Positions 40,477-52,000 of a stretch of 64,000 bases of DNA are shown here, in pieces. Origin of the DNA: Serratia grimesii NBRC 13537. GTDB lineage: Bacteria > Pseudomonadota > Gammaproteobacteria > Enterobacterales > Enterobacteriaceae. A program made the position numbers and the translations under genes. The notes beneath the pieces were generated by a model, which was not told the DNA's origin, did no database searches, and saw nothing but the letters and a program-made list of their open reading frames with translations. Positions within the stretch are counted from its first letter, which is position 1. The number at the start of each line of letters is the position of its first letter. Location: contig NZ_BCTT01000008.1 in NCBI RefSeq assembly GCF_001590905.1, positions 124,001 to 188,000 on the forward strand, in the 5' to 3' direction.

Positions 40477-42273
40477 CTAGGCCTGCGGAATGGTCAACGT
40501 CCGATCCAGCGGCGCGACGTCCGACTTCAGTTTATTCACACGTTTAAGGTCACTGACACTGACACCATAACGGTTAGCAATAGATGTCAGCGTATCACCG
40601 CGGGCCACTTTATGCTTCGACGGCTTCTTCACGCTGGGTTTGGCCTTGGCGACCGTGCTAACTACGGCGGCGGATTTTCCCGCGGGCACTTTGAGGCGCT
40701 GACCGACCCACACGCCATCCTTCTTCAGCTTGTTCAGGTCACGCAACGCCGCCATGGTGGTGCCATAACTGTCGGCAATACCGGAGAGCGTCTCCGCCCG
40801 TTTCACCACATGAATCTGTGTTTTACCGCTAATACGGCTACCCCCGGCCGAACTAACGACCGGAGTAGGCTGACTGACGACGTCTGGTGTTGAGGATTTA
40901 ACCGCCGCTGCGACGTCCAGCGGTCGGTTTTCCACCTTTGGGTCGGCTTGTAGCGGATGCGCCAGGAAATAACTGCGCAGGCCATTGTGGATCGCCTTGG
41001 CAATTTTATCCTGATATGCGCTACTGCCGAGCAGCCGCTCCTCCGTGCTATTACTGATAAATCCTGTTTCCACCAGCAATGATGGAATGTCCGGCGAACG
41101 CAGTACGCCAAGGCTGGCGTGCTCTGGACGACGCTTATGTAATGAACCAACACTCTGCAACTGCTGCAATACTTTGACTGCGACATCGTAACCCACACGT
41201 TGTGAGTGACCGAATTGCAGATCCAGTACCGCTTGGCTCAAATAAGGATCCGCCTGGCTGTTGGCCAGTAAATCCCCCGCACCACCCAGTAATTCAGATT
41301 GTTTCTCATGTTGTTCCAGCCAACCCGCCATCTCACTGTTAGCTCGGCGGTTGGACAGAACCCAAACAGAAGCCCCATTAGCACTGCGATTTGGTGCAGC
41401 ATCAGCATGAATGGACACCAACACGTTTGCGCCCTGCTTACGTGCCACATCGGAACGCCCCATTACTGAGATGAAGTAGTCGCCATTACGCGTTAACACA
41501 GGTTTAAACTGGGGATCGGCATCCAACAGTGCTTGCAGACGACGCGCGATGGCGATAGTGACATTTTTCTCTTTCAGCCCGTTCGGGCCGATCGCCCCTG
41601 GATCCTGCCCGCCATGACCTGCGTCAATCGCCACTACCACCCGATCGCCAGAACCTGCGGAGACTCGGCTACTGCGCGGCGTAACTTCTGATGCGGTACC
41701 TGCAACAACGGTAGGTTTATTAGTGAAAGGATTCGAACCGCTTGGCGCTTTACGCACCGGTTCCGGCTCAGACTCTTCCACAACCACCGGTGCTTTACGC
41801 GTCGGCTGGCTTACAACCAGCGGCGCAGGCGCAGGGGCTTTACGTACGATGTTGGTACTAGCACTGCCTTCAGCAGCAATAGTGAACACCACGGTATAGA
41901 CACTGCCATTCTGACGAGTAGCGACCCGAGTCTTCGAGCGCTGAGTCAAATCAAACACCAAACGCACACTCTGGGCATCTTTCGGCGTACTGGAACGAAT
42001 GCTTTTCACCAGGTTCTGACCGCTAAAATTCAGCGGCAAACCACCGACCTTGCCTTTCTGATTAACGTCCAAAACCACGCGGTCCGGACCGTGTAACGGG
42101 AAGAAGGCATAGTCCGGCGGGCCGGTGAAACTCACAGATACCGTAGCTTCTCGCTGGGCATTGGTAACTTTAATATCTGATAGTGATGATGCAGCCAGCG
42201 CACTAGCCGCACCCAAAGGCCCCAATACGGCGATCAGGGCGATTACGAATAGTTTTCTCAACGCATACGTCAT
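40477..42273 (-). CDS. amiB: N-acetylmuramoyl-L-alanine amidase AmiB
   Basis: A 598-residue periplasmic Zn amidase that cleaves septal peptidoglycan during daughter-cell separation, activated by EnvC in E. coli. Order: signal peptide (to about 27), AMIN domain (about 30-130), Pro-rich linker, Amidase_3 catalytic domain ([15 protein letters not shown] near 215 and ETGFISN near 400), then two LysM domains ([13 protein letters not shown] about 490; [13 protein letters not shown] about 553). E. coli AmiB is 445 residues with one LysM, so this protein has an extra LysM and longer linkers. Confidence 0.96.
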   Translation of the reverse strand: MTYALRKLFVIALIAVLGPLGAASALAASSLSDIKVTNAQREATVSVSFTGPPDYAFFPLHGPDRVVLDVNQKGKVGGLPLNFSGQNLVKSIRSSTPKDAQSVRLVFDLTQRSKTRVATRQNGSVYTVVFTIAAEGSASTNIVRKAPAPAPLVVSQPTRKAPVVVEESEPEPVRKAPSGSNPFTNKPTVVAGTASEVTPRSSRVSAGSGDRVVVAIDAGHGGQDPGAIGPNGLKEKNVTIAIARRLQALLDADPQFKPVLTRNGDYFISVMGRSDVARKQGANVLVSIHADAAPNRSANGASVWVLSNRRANSEMAGWLEQHEKQSELLGGAGDLLANSQADPYLSQAVLDLQFGHSQRVGYDVAVKVLQQLQSVGSLHKRRPEHASLGVLRSPDIPSLLVETGFISNSTEERLLGSSAYQDKIAKAIHNGLRSYFLAHPLQADPKVENRPLDVAAAVKSSTPDVVSQPTPVVSSAGGSRISGKTQIHVVKRAETLSGIADSYGTTMAALRDLNKLKKDGVWVGQRLKVPAGKSAAVVSTVAKAKPSVKKPSKHKVARGDTLTSIANRYGVSVSDLKRVNKLKSDVAPLDRTLTIPQA

Positions 42274-42280
42274 TGCGGCG

Positions 42281-42751
42281 TCATTCCTGTGGCCCGTGAA
42301 TACGGTCTAAAAGCTGGCTGCCGTAGGCGGAAACCGCCTGAATTTTTGCCTCTCGGCCCTGATCCTGATAGCTGAGATGTAGCTCCAGATCCGGCTCCGG
42401 CAATACGCCTGTACCCTGCTGCGGCCATTCCACCAAGCAAATAGCATCCTGCGCAAAATAATCGCGAATGCCCATAAATTCGAGTTCTTCCGGATCGGCT
42501 AAGCGATACAGATCAAAATGGTATACCGCTAACGGTTGCAGCGCATAGGGCTCCACCAGCGTGTAGGTTGGGCTTTTAACGTTGCCCTGATGGCCTAATG
42601 CCTGCAGGAACCCACGGCTGAAGGTGGTTTTACCGGCGCCCAGGTCACCGTAAAGATAAATTACGCTGGCGCGATCGCACGCCTTAGCCAAGGCGGCACC
42701 CAATGCGACAGTCGATGCCTCATCCGACAGAGGTAAAACGAGTTCTTTCAT
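42281..42751 (-). CDS. tsaE: TsaE, ATPase for tRNA threonylcarbamoyl-A37 synthesis
   Basis: A 156-residue P-loop ATPase that works with TsaB-TsaD to make t6A37 in ANN-decoding tRNAs. The Walker A motif GDLGAGKTT is at residues 35-43, followed by [11 protein letters not shown] (switch region) and HFDLYRL. Length is close to E. coli TsaE (153). It starts 14 bases after nnr and ends seven bases before amiB. Confidence 0.97.
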   Translation of the reverse strand: MKELVLPLSDEASTVALGAALAKACDRASVIYLYGDLGAGKTTFSRGFLQALGHQGNVKSPTYTLVEPYALQPLAVYHFDLYRLADPEELEFMGIRDYFAQDAICLVEWPQQGTGVLPEPDLELHLSYQDQGREAKIQAVSAYGSQLLDRIHGPQE

Positions 42752-42765
42752 TCGATAGTTTCTAT

Positions 42766-44277
42766 TTATGCCAACTCAGGATTAACGTAATAAGGAATTT
42801 CCGGCATTAAATCGCTCGCCAACATTCCCCTTATTCCTTGTCTTGCCGCCACACGATCGGCGGCTGCGCCATGCACCACACACCCGGCACAGGCTGCATC
42901 ATACAGCGAGAGCTTTTGCCCCACCAAACCGCCGATTATGCCTGACAGTACATCGCCCATACCACCGGAGGCCATACCAGCATTACCGACGTCAGCTATC
43001 GCCATCTGGCCCTGGTCGTCTGCGATCAGCGTACCCGCGCCTTTCAACACGGCAACGCCGCCGTAACGTGCCACCAGATTGCGTACTGCAAGTAAGCGGT
43101 CACTCTCAATATCAGCGGTACGGCACCCTAGTAGGCGGGCGGCCTCCCCAGGATGCGGGGTAATTACACGATTCTGACGCTTCTCGGGATTTAATGCCAG
43201 TAAGTTCAGCGCATCCGCGTCCCATAACGCCGGTTTATCACTGGCTTGCAATACTTTCAGCGCATTCCTAGCCCATTCCCCCTGGCCCAGCCCTGGCCCC
43301 ACGACCAGCACATCTGCCCAGTCGAGCGCCTGTTGCAGCGCATCGTCATTCAACGGTTGTACCATCAGTTCTGGTCTGGCGGTCAGTAAGGGGCCAACAT
43401 GCTCTATGTGAGTAAGCACTCGCACCAGTCCCGCACCGCTGCGTAAAGCCGCTTCTGCCGCCATACGTATTGCACCGCCAAAACCATGATCGCCTCCTAC
43501 CACCAACAGGCGCCCCTGTTCACCTTTATGCGAGCAAGGACGGCGTGGTTTTAACCACTGAGGCAACGATTGAGCAGTAAGCCGCTGAATCTGAGCCGGT
43601 TGCTTCACCAGCCAACCAGATAATCCTAGCGTACTCTGGTGAAGTTGCCCGACCCAATCACGTGCCTGGCCTGTCAACAAACCAGGTTTGAGGGCGATAA
43701 AAGTAATCGTGTGCATCGCGCGGATGACCGCACCGGGAGCGGCACCGCTTTCGGCCAATAGGCCTGAAGGAACATCGAGTGCGATCACGGGCGCAAGACT
43801 GCGATTCGCGGCTTCAATCAGAGCGTCGTACGGCGCCCGCGGCGCACTGCTTAATCCGGTACCTAGCAAACCATCGATAATCAAATCAATGCCTTCTGGC
43901 CAACGGGTGTTGGCCGGATGAATTTCACCACCGCTGGCCAGCCAAGCTTGCCTGGCTGCATCGGCTTCTGGCGGTAATGGACGTGTACCTTCACAGGCGA
44001 TCAAGCTCACCTTAACGCCAGTTGCCGCCGCCAGCCGAGCGACAACATAGCCGTCGCCACCATTGTTGCCATGGCCACACAACACCAACCAATGGTGGCC
44101 AGCCGGAAATTGGTCGCGCGCCAGGGCGTAAGCCGCCTCACCAGCGCGCTGCATCAGTTGATAGAGCGAGATACCCAGCGAAGCAGCGGCGCTCGCTTCC
44201 GAACGCCGGATCCAGTCCGCAGACCAGACAGAGTGTGATAAACTGTCAGAGTACTGTTTTTCACTGTGGCCCGTCAT
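42766..44277 (-). CDS. nnr: Bifunctional NAD(P)HX epimerase/dehydratase
   Basis: A 503-residue repair enzyme that restores damaged NAD(P)H hydrates. The N-terminal YjeF epimerase domain has [16 protein letters not shown]; the C-terminal ribokinase-like dehydratase domain has [14 protein letters not shown] and [15 protein letters not shown]. The E. coli protein has 515 residues. Its ATG shares the bases CATG with the divergent queG start codon, so the two start codons overlap by two bases. Confidence 0.96.
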   Translation of the reverse strand: MTGHSEKQYSDSLSHSVWSADWIRRSEASAAASLGISLYQLMQRAGEAAYALARDQFPAGHHWLVLCGHGNNGGDGYVVARLAAATGVKVSLIACEGTRPLPPEADAARQAWLASGGEIHPANTRWPEGIDLIIDGLLGTGLSSAPRAPYDALIEAANRSLAPVIALDVPSGLLAESGAAPGAVIRAMHTITFIALKPGLLTGQARDWVGQLHQSTLGLSGWLVKQPAQIQRLTAQSLPQWLKPRRPCSHKGEQGRLLVVGGDHGFGGAIRMAAEAALRSGAGLVRVLTHIEHVGPLLTARPELMVQPLNDDALQQALDWADVLVVGPGLGQGEWARNALKVLQASDKPALWDADALNLLALNPEKRQNRVITPHPGEAARLLGCRTADIESDRLLAVRNLVARYGGVAVLKGAGTLIADDQGQMAIADVGNAGMASGGMGDVLSGIIGGLVGQKLSLYDAACAGCVVHGAAADRVAARQGIRGMLASDLMPEIPYYVNPELA

Positions 44278-45415
44278 GACTCACCCCCTCGATCTCAATC
44301 AACTCGCCCAACATATCAAGCAATGGGGTCAATCGCTAGGATTCCAGCAGGTCGGCATCTGCGACACCGATCTCAGTGCGGAAGAACCCAAACTGCAGGC
44401 ATGGTTGGACAAACAATATCACGGTGAGATGGAGTGGATGGCGCGCCATGGCATGTTACGTGCCCGCCCTCATGAGCTACTACCGGGGACATTGCGAGTG
44501 ATCAGCGTACGCATGAATTACCTGCCAGCCAAAGCGGCCTTTGCCAGCACACTCCAAAACCCTAATCTGGGCTACATCAGCCGCTATGCGCTGGGCCGTG
44601 ACTACCACAAACTACTGCGCCAACGGCTCAAAAAGCTCGGCGATCAGATCCAAGCCTATTGCGGGGAGCTTAATTTTCGCCCGTTTGTCGATTCCGCACC
44701 GGTGATGGAACGTGCACTGGCCTCCAAGGCCGGGATTGGCTGGGTTGGTAAACACTCACTTATTTTGAATCGTGAGGCTGGCTCCTGGTTTTTTCTCGGC
44801 GAACTGCTTATCGATTTGCCGTTACCGGTGGATGAACCACAGCAGGAGCAATGTGGCCGTTGTGTTGCCTGCATCACCACCTGCCCAACGGGGGCCATCG
44901 TCGCCCCTTATACTGTGGATGCCCGGCGCTGCATCTCCTACCTGACCATCGAGCTGGAAGGGGCTATTCCAGAAGAATTCCGCCCATTATTGGGCAACCG
45001 CATTTACGGTTGTGACGACTGCCAGCTGATTTGCCCGTGGAACCGCTTCTCACAGCTCACCGACGAAGATGATTTCAGCCCACGCGCCGCCCTGCATGCG
45101 CCACAACTCATAGACCTGTTTGGTTGGACCGAAGAAAAATTCCTACGCATCACCGAAGGTTCTGCCATCAGGCGAATCGGCCATTTGCGCTGGCTGCGTA
45201 ATATCGCCGTCGCACTGGGCAATGCCCCTTATCAGGATGCCGTGGTGATGGCACTGCGTTCCCGCTTAGAACAGAACGCCATGCTGGACGAACATATCCA
45301 TTGGGCTATTGAACAGCAATGGATACGGCGTGAGGCGCAAGGTGTAGAAGTGCAGACAATGCAGAAAAAACGATTGGTACGCGCTGTGGAAAAAGGATTA
45401 CCGAGGGATGCCTAA
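44276..45415 (+). CDS. queG: Epoxyqueuosine reductase
   Basis: A 379-residue cobalamin-dependent enzyme doing the last step of queuosine synthesis on tRNA. Two [4Fe-4S] motifs are visible: CGRCVACITTCP near residue 192 and CDDCQLICPWN near 244, the second closing the first-cluster ligand set. The DUF1730 domain is N-terminal and a HEAT-like helix region is C-terminal. E. coli QueG has 379 residues. It is divergent from nnr with overlapping start codons. Confidence 0.96.
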   Translation: MTHPLDLNQLAQHIKQWGQSLGFQQVGICDTDLSAEEPKLQAWLDKQYHGEMEWMARHGMLRARPHELLPGTLRVISVRMNYLPAKAAFASTLQNPNLGYISRYALGRDYHKLLRQRLKKLGDQIQAYCGELNFRPFVDSAPVMERALASKAGIGWVGKHSLILNREAGSWFFLGELLIDLPLPVDEPQQEQCGRCVACITTCPTGAIVAPYTVDARRCISYLTIELEGAIPEEFRPLLGNRIYGCDDCQLICPWNRFSQLTDEDDFSPRAALHAPQLIDLFGWTEEKFLRITEGSAIRRIGHLRWLRNIAVALGNAPYQDAVVMALRSRLEQNAMLDEHIHWAIEQQWIRREAQGVEVQTMQKKRLVRAVEKGLPRDA

Positions 45416-45634
45416 ACGCTTTCATCCTGACCCGAGAGTCACTCTGTGGATTTGTGCATAAAAATAAAAATGCTTTGTCTTTCAACTGCAACAAAAAGAG
45501 CAAGTGATCGGCATAACGTTTTCCGATAAATAAATATACTTACAAATCAATGTAATAAATATTTCATTTGTGTGGCGTTGATTTTTTGAGCTGACGGTAT
45601 TATGTACGCTACCTGTGGATAAGTCTGTTCACAA
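45385..45634. promoter_or_regulatory. datA-like cluster of DnaA boxes with an IHF-like site
   Basis: Perfect DnaA boxes (TTATNCACA on the minus strand) lie at 45453-45461 and 45614-45622. Weaker matches are at 45385-45393 (8/9, inside the queG end), 45445-45453 (7/9) and 45625-45633 (7/9, plus strand). Between the perfect boxes, 45545-45557 reads AATCAATGTAATA, one mismatch from the IHF core WATCAA-N4-TTR, in AT-rich DNA. The queG-glyV interval is where E. coli keeps datA, which promotes DnaA-ATP hydrolysis. The 298-base gap holds no gene. Confidence 0.65.
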
Positions 45635-45713
45635 CATTTCGACAGGATATGTATAACGGGGCAAGGAACCGCGCCGGTAAAGGCGTTGGACTGAGATAAA
45701 TCGAAGATAAAAT

Positions 45714-45789
<76 letters not shown>

Positions 45790-45843
45790 ATTGAGATGCT
45801 TTGGGCATCCGGCCATCAAACAAAACATGGCCTTTGAATTTTT

Positions 45844-45919
<76 letters not shown>

Positions 45920-45983
45920 GTCGCATGGGTACTACTTGATACTATTTTTATTCATCACGCCACAAAAGCAGCATTGTTGAATT

Positions 45984-46059
<76 letters not shown>

Positions 46060-46112
46060 CCGGCGTATCGATGTCGGAACTAAACGAAATTCTTCATCGG
46101 TACGGGGTGCGC

Positions 46113-46140
46113 ATTATACGAGAAATCCTTTTTGCCGCAA
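46113..46140 (-). promoter_or_regulatory. Promoter of the tRNA-Gly array
   Basis: On the minus strand TTGCGG, a 16-base spacer, then a perfect TATAAT followed by the GC-rich discriminator GCGCACCCC. Such discriminators mark stringently controlled stable-RNA promoters. About 55 bases lie between the -10 and the first tRNA. Confidence 0.8.
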
Positions 46141-46263
46141 GCCCCTGAAAGCAAAAAAACACGATTTTTGTTTGATTGCTGATTAAAACGGCAAACTGAT
46201 TAATTAAGCGGCGGATTAAAGCGCTTTTGGTAATACGGCCCCTGTCGAGGGGGCCCACATCCA

Positions 46264-46809
46264 TTACAACTGGATGAAATGCTCACGGTAATAGGCCAAC
46301 TCACCCACCGATTCACGGATGTCATCCATCGCCTGATGAGTCCCCTGCTTTTTAAAACCGCTCAGGATTTCCGGCTTCCAACGACGCGCCAACTCTTTCA
46401 GCGTGCTGACATCCAGATAGCGGTAATGGAAGTAAGCCTCCAGCTCTGGCATATAACGGAACAGGAAGCGACGGTCCTGGCCAACACTGTTGCCACAAAT
46501 CGGTGATTTGCCCGCAGGCACCCACTGCTGCAAAAAGGCAATGGTAGCCAGCTCAGCGGCATGGTCGTCGAACTGGCTGGCCTTCACACGCTCTACCAGT
46601 CCGCTGCCGGTATGAGTGCGCACGTTCCAGTCATCCATCAGCCCTAGCTGTTCATCAGATTGATGTACGGCGATTACCGGCCCTTCTGCAAGGATGTTCA
46701 GATTGGCGTCAGTGACCAATGTAGCGATCTCGATAATGCGATCGCGCTCAGGATCCAACCCAGTCATTTCCAGATCGATCCAAATCAGGTTATTTTCGTT
46801 TCCTGTCAT
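46264..46809 (-). CDS. orn: Oligoribonuclease
   Basis: A 181-residue DEDDh exonuclease that finishes RNA decay by degrading 2-5-mers and pGpG. D12 and E14 (WIDLEMTG) begin the active site, which ends with the [11 protein letters not shown] segment. I start at 46809, with AGGA upstream and the E. coli length (181), rather than 45 bases further upstream. It is transcribed opposite to rsgA. Confidence 0.97.
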   Translation of the reverse strand: MTGNENNLIWIDLEMTGLDPERDRIIEIATLVTDANLNILAEGPVIAVHQSDEQLGLMDDWNVRTHTGSGLVERVKASQFDDHAAELATIAFLQQWVPAGKSPICGNSVGQDRRFLFRYMPELEAYFHYRYLDVSTLKELARRWKPEILSGFKKQGTHQAMDDIRESVGELAYYREHFIQL

Positions 46810-46992
46810 GATATTTCCTGCGTAAAAGCCAAAAGATAAACAAACTGTGGACAAGGCGGCGACCGACGCTGGCTGTTTGCTGGCAGAGGTACGCTGCGCG
46901 TGGCGGCTAACAACGGTTATTTAATATAAAATAGCGTGTATCATAGTCTTTTTGGTCGCCATGAGCGATAAAGCGGATTCAAGTGAGGCGCA

Positions 46993-48042
46993 GTGAGCAA
47001 GAACAAACTGTCCAAAGGTCAAGAACGCCGCGTGCAGGCGAACCATCAACGTCGCCTGAAGCGCACTGATAACAAACCGGAACTGGATGATTCCCAACTG
47101 GGCGAGCCGCAGGACGGCATCGTAATCAGCCGTTTTGGTATGCACGCTGACGTTGAAGCAACGGATGGCACCCAGCATCGCTGTAATATCCGCCGTACGT
47201 TGCGTTCACTGGTAACCGGTGATCGCGTGGTGTGGCGTCCTGGTGTCGGTACCCATGAAGGGGTCAAAGGGATTGTCGAGGCGGTACATGAACGCACCTC
47301 GGTCCTGACACGCCCGGACTTCTATGACGGCGTGAAGCCAATCGCCGCTAATATCAACCAAATCGTTATCGTTTCGGCGATCTTACCCGAACTTTCTCTG
47401 AACATCATAGACCGTTACCTGGTGGCCTGTGAAACGCTGGAAGTTGAGCCGCTGATCGTCCTGAACAAGATTGATCTGTTGGACGCCGAAGCGCGCAAAC
47501 GGGTCGACGGTATGATGGATACCTATCGCAAGATTGGTTATCGAGTGTTGGAAGTGTCCAGCCAGACACGTGAAGGTATGGAAGCGTTTGAACAAGCGCT
47601 AGTCGGACGCATCAGCATCTTTGCAGGCCAATCCGGGGTCGGCAAGTCCAGCCTGCTTAACGCTTTGCTGCCAGCGTCCAAAGAGCAAATTCTGGTAAAT
47701 CAGGTTTCCGATGTCTCTGGCCTCGGGCAACATACCACTACCGCTGCACGGCTGTACCATTTCCAGCACGGCGGTGATGTGATTGACTCCCCAGGCGTAC
47801 GCGAGTTTGGTCTGTGGCACCTGGAACCGGAACAAATCACTCAAGGTTTTGTCGAATTCCGTAACTATTTAGGCGGTTGCAAATTCCGCGACTGCCGCCA
47901 CGATACCGATCCAGGTTGTGCCATCCGTGCAGCGATGGAGAAAGGCGATATCGCGAAAGAACGTTTTGACAACTACCACCGTATTCTGGAAAGCATGGCG
48001 CAAGTGAAGGTTCGCAAGAACTTCACGGACGCCGCAGACTGA
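46993..48042 (+). CDS. rsgA: RsgA, ribosome small-subunit biogenesis GTPase
   Basis: A 349-residue circularly permuted GTPase that checks late 30S maturation. A basic N-terminus and OB fold (about 40-110) precede the G domain in the order NKIDLLD (G4), GQSGVGKSS (G1), DSPGVREF (G3). The C-terminal zinc knuckle is [14 protein letters not shown]. The start is GTG with GAGGCG upstream. E. coli RsgA has 350 residues. It heads the rsgA-psd-mscM series. Confidence 0.97.
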   Translation: MSKNKLSKGQERRVQANHQRRLKRTDNKPELDDSQLGEPQDGIVISRFGMHADVEATDGTQHRCNIRRTLRSLVTGDRVVWRPGVGTHEGVKGIVEAVHERTSVLTRPDFYDGVKPIAANINQIVIVSAILPELSLNIIDRYLVACETLEVEPLIVLNKIDLLDAEARKRVDGMMDTYRKIGYRVLEVSSQTREGMEAFEQALVGRISIFAGQSGVGKSSLLNALLPASKEQILVNQVSDVSGLGQHTTTAARLYHFQHGGDVIDSPGVREFGLWHLEPEQITQGFVEFRNYLGGCKFRDCRHDTDPGCAIRAAMEKGDIAKERFDNYHRILESMAQVKVRKNFTDAAD

Positions 48043-48117
48043 TAATACCGGGCGGCGTTGACTGTGGCGGATCCACAGTTACAATGCGCGCCCTTTACCC
48101 CGATTTACGAGGTTAAC

Positions 48118-49014
48118 GTGCTGGATAGCATCAAAATTAAATTGCAGTATTGGTTGCCAAAGCTGGCACTCACCCGCCTGGCTGGCTGGGGTGCGGATAA
48201 ACAAGCTGGCTGGCTGACCCAACTGGTGGTTAAGGCTTTTGCCCGCTATTACCGCGTGGACATGCAGGAAGCACAAAACCCTGACCTGGCTTCTTATGGC
48301 ACTTTTAACGAGTTCTTTGTGCGGCCACTCCGTGACGGTGCGCGTCCGATTATCGACGACGCCAACTGGTTGGCGCTGCCTGCCGATGGCGCGATAAGCC
48401 AGCTCGGCCCGATCAACGACGATCAAATTTTCCAGGCTAAAGGTCATTACTACAGCCTGGAAGCGTTACTGGCCGGCAACTATATGTTGGCGGAACCCTT
48501 CCGTAACGGCTTGTTTGCCACCACTTACCTGGCTCCGCGTGATTATCACCGTGTGCATATGCCTTGCGCTGGCGTGCTCCGCGAAATGATTTATGTCCCG
48601 GGTGACCTGTTCTCCGTCAATCCGCTAACCGCCGCCAATGTGCCGAACCTGTTCGCACGCAATGAGCGTGTCATCTGCGTATTTGATACCGCCATCGGAC
48701 CAATGGTGCAGATTCTGGTCGGTGCCACAATCGTCGGCAGTATCGAAACGGTATGGGCCGGCACTGTAACTCCACCACGCGAAGGCGTGATCAAACGCTG
48801 GACCTATCCGGAAGAAGGCGCTGAAGGTGCTATCGCTTTGGAAAAAGGCGCTGAAATGGGTCGCTTCAAGCTCGGTTCTACCGTCATCAACCTGTTTACT
48901 CCAGGCAGCGTAGCCTTTGCTCCACAGTTAAATAACGGCACCGTGACCCGCATGGGTGAGGCCTATGCAGAAATCCCAGCCGCGCCTGCCGCCGCTGCAT
49001 CACCACAGATCTAA
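48118..49014 (+). CDS. psd: Phosphatidylserine decarboxylase proenzyme
   Basis: A 298-residue inner-membrane enzyme that makes phosphatidylethanolamine. The proenzyme cleaves itself in the motif LGST between G253 and S254 to form the pyruvoyl group; S254 is the E. coli position. I start at GTG 48118, with ACGAGG six bases upstream, so the first residues are [14 protein letters not shown]. The C-terminus is Ala-rich and about 24 residues shorter than in E. coli (322). It is followed 13 bases on by mscM. Confidence 0.96.
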   Translation: MLDSIKIKLQYWLPKLALTRLAGWGADKQAGWLTQLVVKAFARYYRVDMQEAQNPDLASYGTFNEFFVRPLRDGARPIIDDANWLALPADGAISQLGPINDDQIFQAKGHYYSLEALLAGNYMLAEPFRNGLFATTYLAPRDYHRVHMPCAGVLREMIYVPGDLFSVNPLTAANVPNLFARNERVICVFDTAIGPMVQILVGATIVGSIETVWAGTVTPPREGVIKRWTYPEEGAEGAIALEKGAEMGRFKLGSTVINLFTPGSVAFAPQLNNGTVTRMGEAYAEIPAAPAAAASPQI

Positions 49015-49027
49015 AGGAATTGACGCT

Positions 49028-52000
49028 GTGCGCCTGATTATCACGCTATTGCTCGGTTGTTTACTGTCTCAACCGGTGCTGGCCGCTACGGTGCCCACTG
49101 AAGCTCAGATTAAGCAAGAGCTGAAGCAGGCCGAGAGCAACAAAAGCGCGCCTAATCAGGCGGAAACGACAGAGGCACTGCAAAGCGCCCTCAATTGGTT
49201 GTCGGAGCGTAAAGAGTCGTTAACGCGCGTTGAACAGTATCAACGCGTGATCGACGACTTCCCCAAGATGACGCAGGAGCTGCGCCGTCAGTTAACGCTG
49301 GAAGACAGTAAAATCTTGCCAAACGGCGATAACCTGCCGGCCAGCGATCTGGAACAGCAAATACTGCAGACCAGTAGTCTGCTGCTGGAACAGGCTCGCT
49401 TGCTTCAACAAGAACAGGATCGTACACGAGAGATCAGCGACTCTCTTGGTCAATTGCCGCAACAGCAGACCGATGCTCGCCGTGCGTTGACTGAAGTACA
49501 ACGCCGCCTGCAAGCTCAGCCCGCCAACCCAACTACCCCGCATGCGCAAGCAGCACTGGCGTTGTTGCAGGCAGAGGCCGCAGCGCGTAAAGCTAAGGTT
49601 GATGAACTCGAACTGGCGCAACTGTCGGCCAACAACCGCCAGGAACTGGCGCGAATGCGCGCCGAAGTCTACAAAAAGCGCCATGAGAAGATTGACGTCC
49701 AACTGCAAGCGCTACGCAACAACCTCAACGCGCAACGGCAGCGTGAAGCCGAACTGGCGTTGGAAAAGACCGAACAGCTCGCCGAACAAAATGGCGATCT
49801 GCCAAAAAGCATCAGTCAGCAGTTACAGATTAACCGGGAGCTTTCTGCCGCCTTGAATAATCAGGCCCAGCGTATGGACCTGATCTCATCCCAACAACGC
49901 CAGGCCGCCGCCCAAACACTGCAGGTGCGTCAGGCATTAAGTACCATTATCGAACAAGCTCAGTGGCTCGGTTCTTCATCGGCGCTCGGCGAAACCCTGC
50001 GCGCTCAGGTGGCAACACTACCGGAAATGCCCAAGCCACAGCAGCTCGATGGCGATATGGCTCAACTGCGCGTGCAACGGCTGCAGTTTGAAAGCCAGTT
50101 GGAGAAACTGCCTCAGCGAGAGTTCAAACGTGACGACGGCAGTGAACTGACTAGCGCGGAACGACGCATTGTCGACGCTCAGTTGCGTACCCAGCGTGAA
50201 CTCCTGAATTCACTGCTTTCTGGCTGCGATACACAAATTCTCGAGCTAACTAAGCTGAAAGTGGCCAATACCCAGCTGATTGAAGCACTGAACGAGATTA
50301 AGGACGCTACACACCGCTATCTGTTCTGGGTGCCGGATGTTAATCCGATTACCCTGTCCTACCCGATTAATGTGGCGCATGATCTCACGCTCTTGCTGTC
50401 TCTGGATACGTTATCGCAGCTCGGTGGCGCCTTTATGATGATGGTGACCAGCCGCGAAACACTGATCCCCATTTTCGGTGCTCTGCTGCTGGTCATTTTC
50501 AGCATCAGTTCCCGTAAGCACTATCACGACTTTCTGACACGAGCCAGCAGCCGGGTTGGTAAGGTCACCCAAGACGAATTTTTCCTGACCGTACGCACCG
50601 TGTTCTGGTCAATTCTGGTTGCTCTACCACTACCTGTACTGTGGGCAGCACTCGGGTTTGGCCTGCAAAGCGCCTGGAATTACCCGGTCGCCGAAGCAAT
50701 CGGCAAAGGAGTGACGGCCACACTGCCGATCCTCTGGGTATGTATGATCTGCGCCGCGTTTGCTCACCCGCAAGGGTTATTCATCGTGCACTTCCGCTGG
50801 CCGGCGAAGCAAGTTTCACGCGCCATGCGCTACTACAAAATGTCGATCTGGCTGATCGTGCCGCTGATTATGGCTCTGATCACCTTCGACAGCCTGAAAG
50901 AACGCGAGTTTGCCAACACCCTCGGCCGGTTGTGCTTTATCCTGCTGTGTTTAGCGCTGGCTATCGTCACCAACAGCCTGAAACGTGCCGGAATTCCGCT
51001 GTATCTGGACAAGAAAGGCTCCGGCGAGAACATGATCAACACCGCGCTGTGGGGGCTGCTGCTGTCGGCACCGGTGCTGGCGGCGCTGGCTTCCGCTGTC
51101 GGCTACCTGACTACGTCACAGGCGCTGCTGGCACGGTTGGAAACCTCGGTCGCAATCTGGTTCTTCCTGCTAGTGATTTACCATATTATTCGCCGTTGGA
51201 TGCTGATCCAGCGCCGCCGTATCGCCTTCGACCGCGCCAAACAGCGCCGTGCCGATATCCTGGCCCAGCGAGCGCGTGGTGAAGAGGAAACCTCACACGC
51301 CCCCAACAGCACCGAAGGTTCGATGGATCTGGATGACTCGGAGATCGATCTGGACACCATCAGTGCCCAATCACTGCGGTTGGTTCGCTCGATCCTGACA
51401 ATGATCGCACTCGTGTCAGTGATCGTCTTGTGGTCAGAAATTCATTCCGCCTTTAGCTTCCTGGAAAACATCACTCTGTGGAACGTCAGCTCGACGGTCA
51501 ATGGGGTGGATACCGCGCATCCAATCACCCTTGGTGCGGTATTGATCGCCATTCTGGTGCTGATCGTCACCATGCAGCTGGTGCGTAACCTGCCGGCGCT
51601 GTTGGAACTGGCAGTGCTTCAACACCTGGATCTGACGCCAGGCACTGGCTATGCCATCACCACCATCACCAAGTATCTGCTGCTGCTGTTCGGAGCATTG
51701 CTCAGTTTTGCCTGGATCGGCATCGAATGGTCGAAACTGCAATGGGTAGTGACTGCGCTCAGCGTGGGGTTGGGTTTTGGTATGCAGGAGATCTTCTCTA
51801 ACTTTATCTCCGGCCTGATCATTTTGTTCGAGAAACCGATCCGTATCGGCGATACGGTGACGATCCGCAACCTGACCGGTAGCGTCACCAAGATCAACAC
51901 CCGTGCTACGACGATTTCGGATTGGGATCGCAAAGAGATCATCGTGCCGAACAAGGCATTTATCACCGAACAGTTCATTAACTGGTCGCTGTCAGACAAC

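Noticed and set aside
45385-45634. Possible replication origin
   Set aside because: DnaA boxes are present, but there is no set of 13-mer unwinding repeats, no gidA/mioC or dnaA neighbour and few GATC sites. The location fits a DnaA-titration locus rather than oriC.
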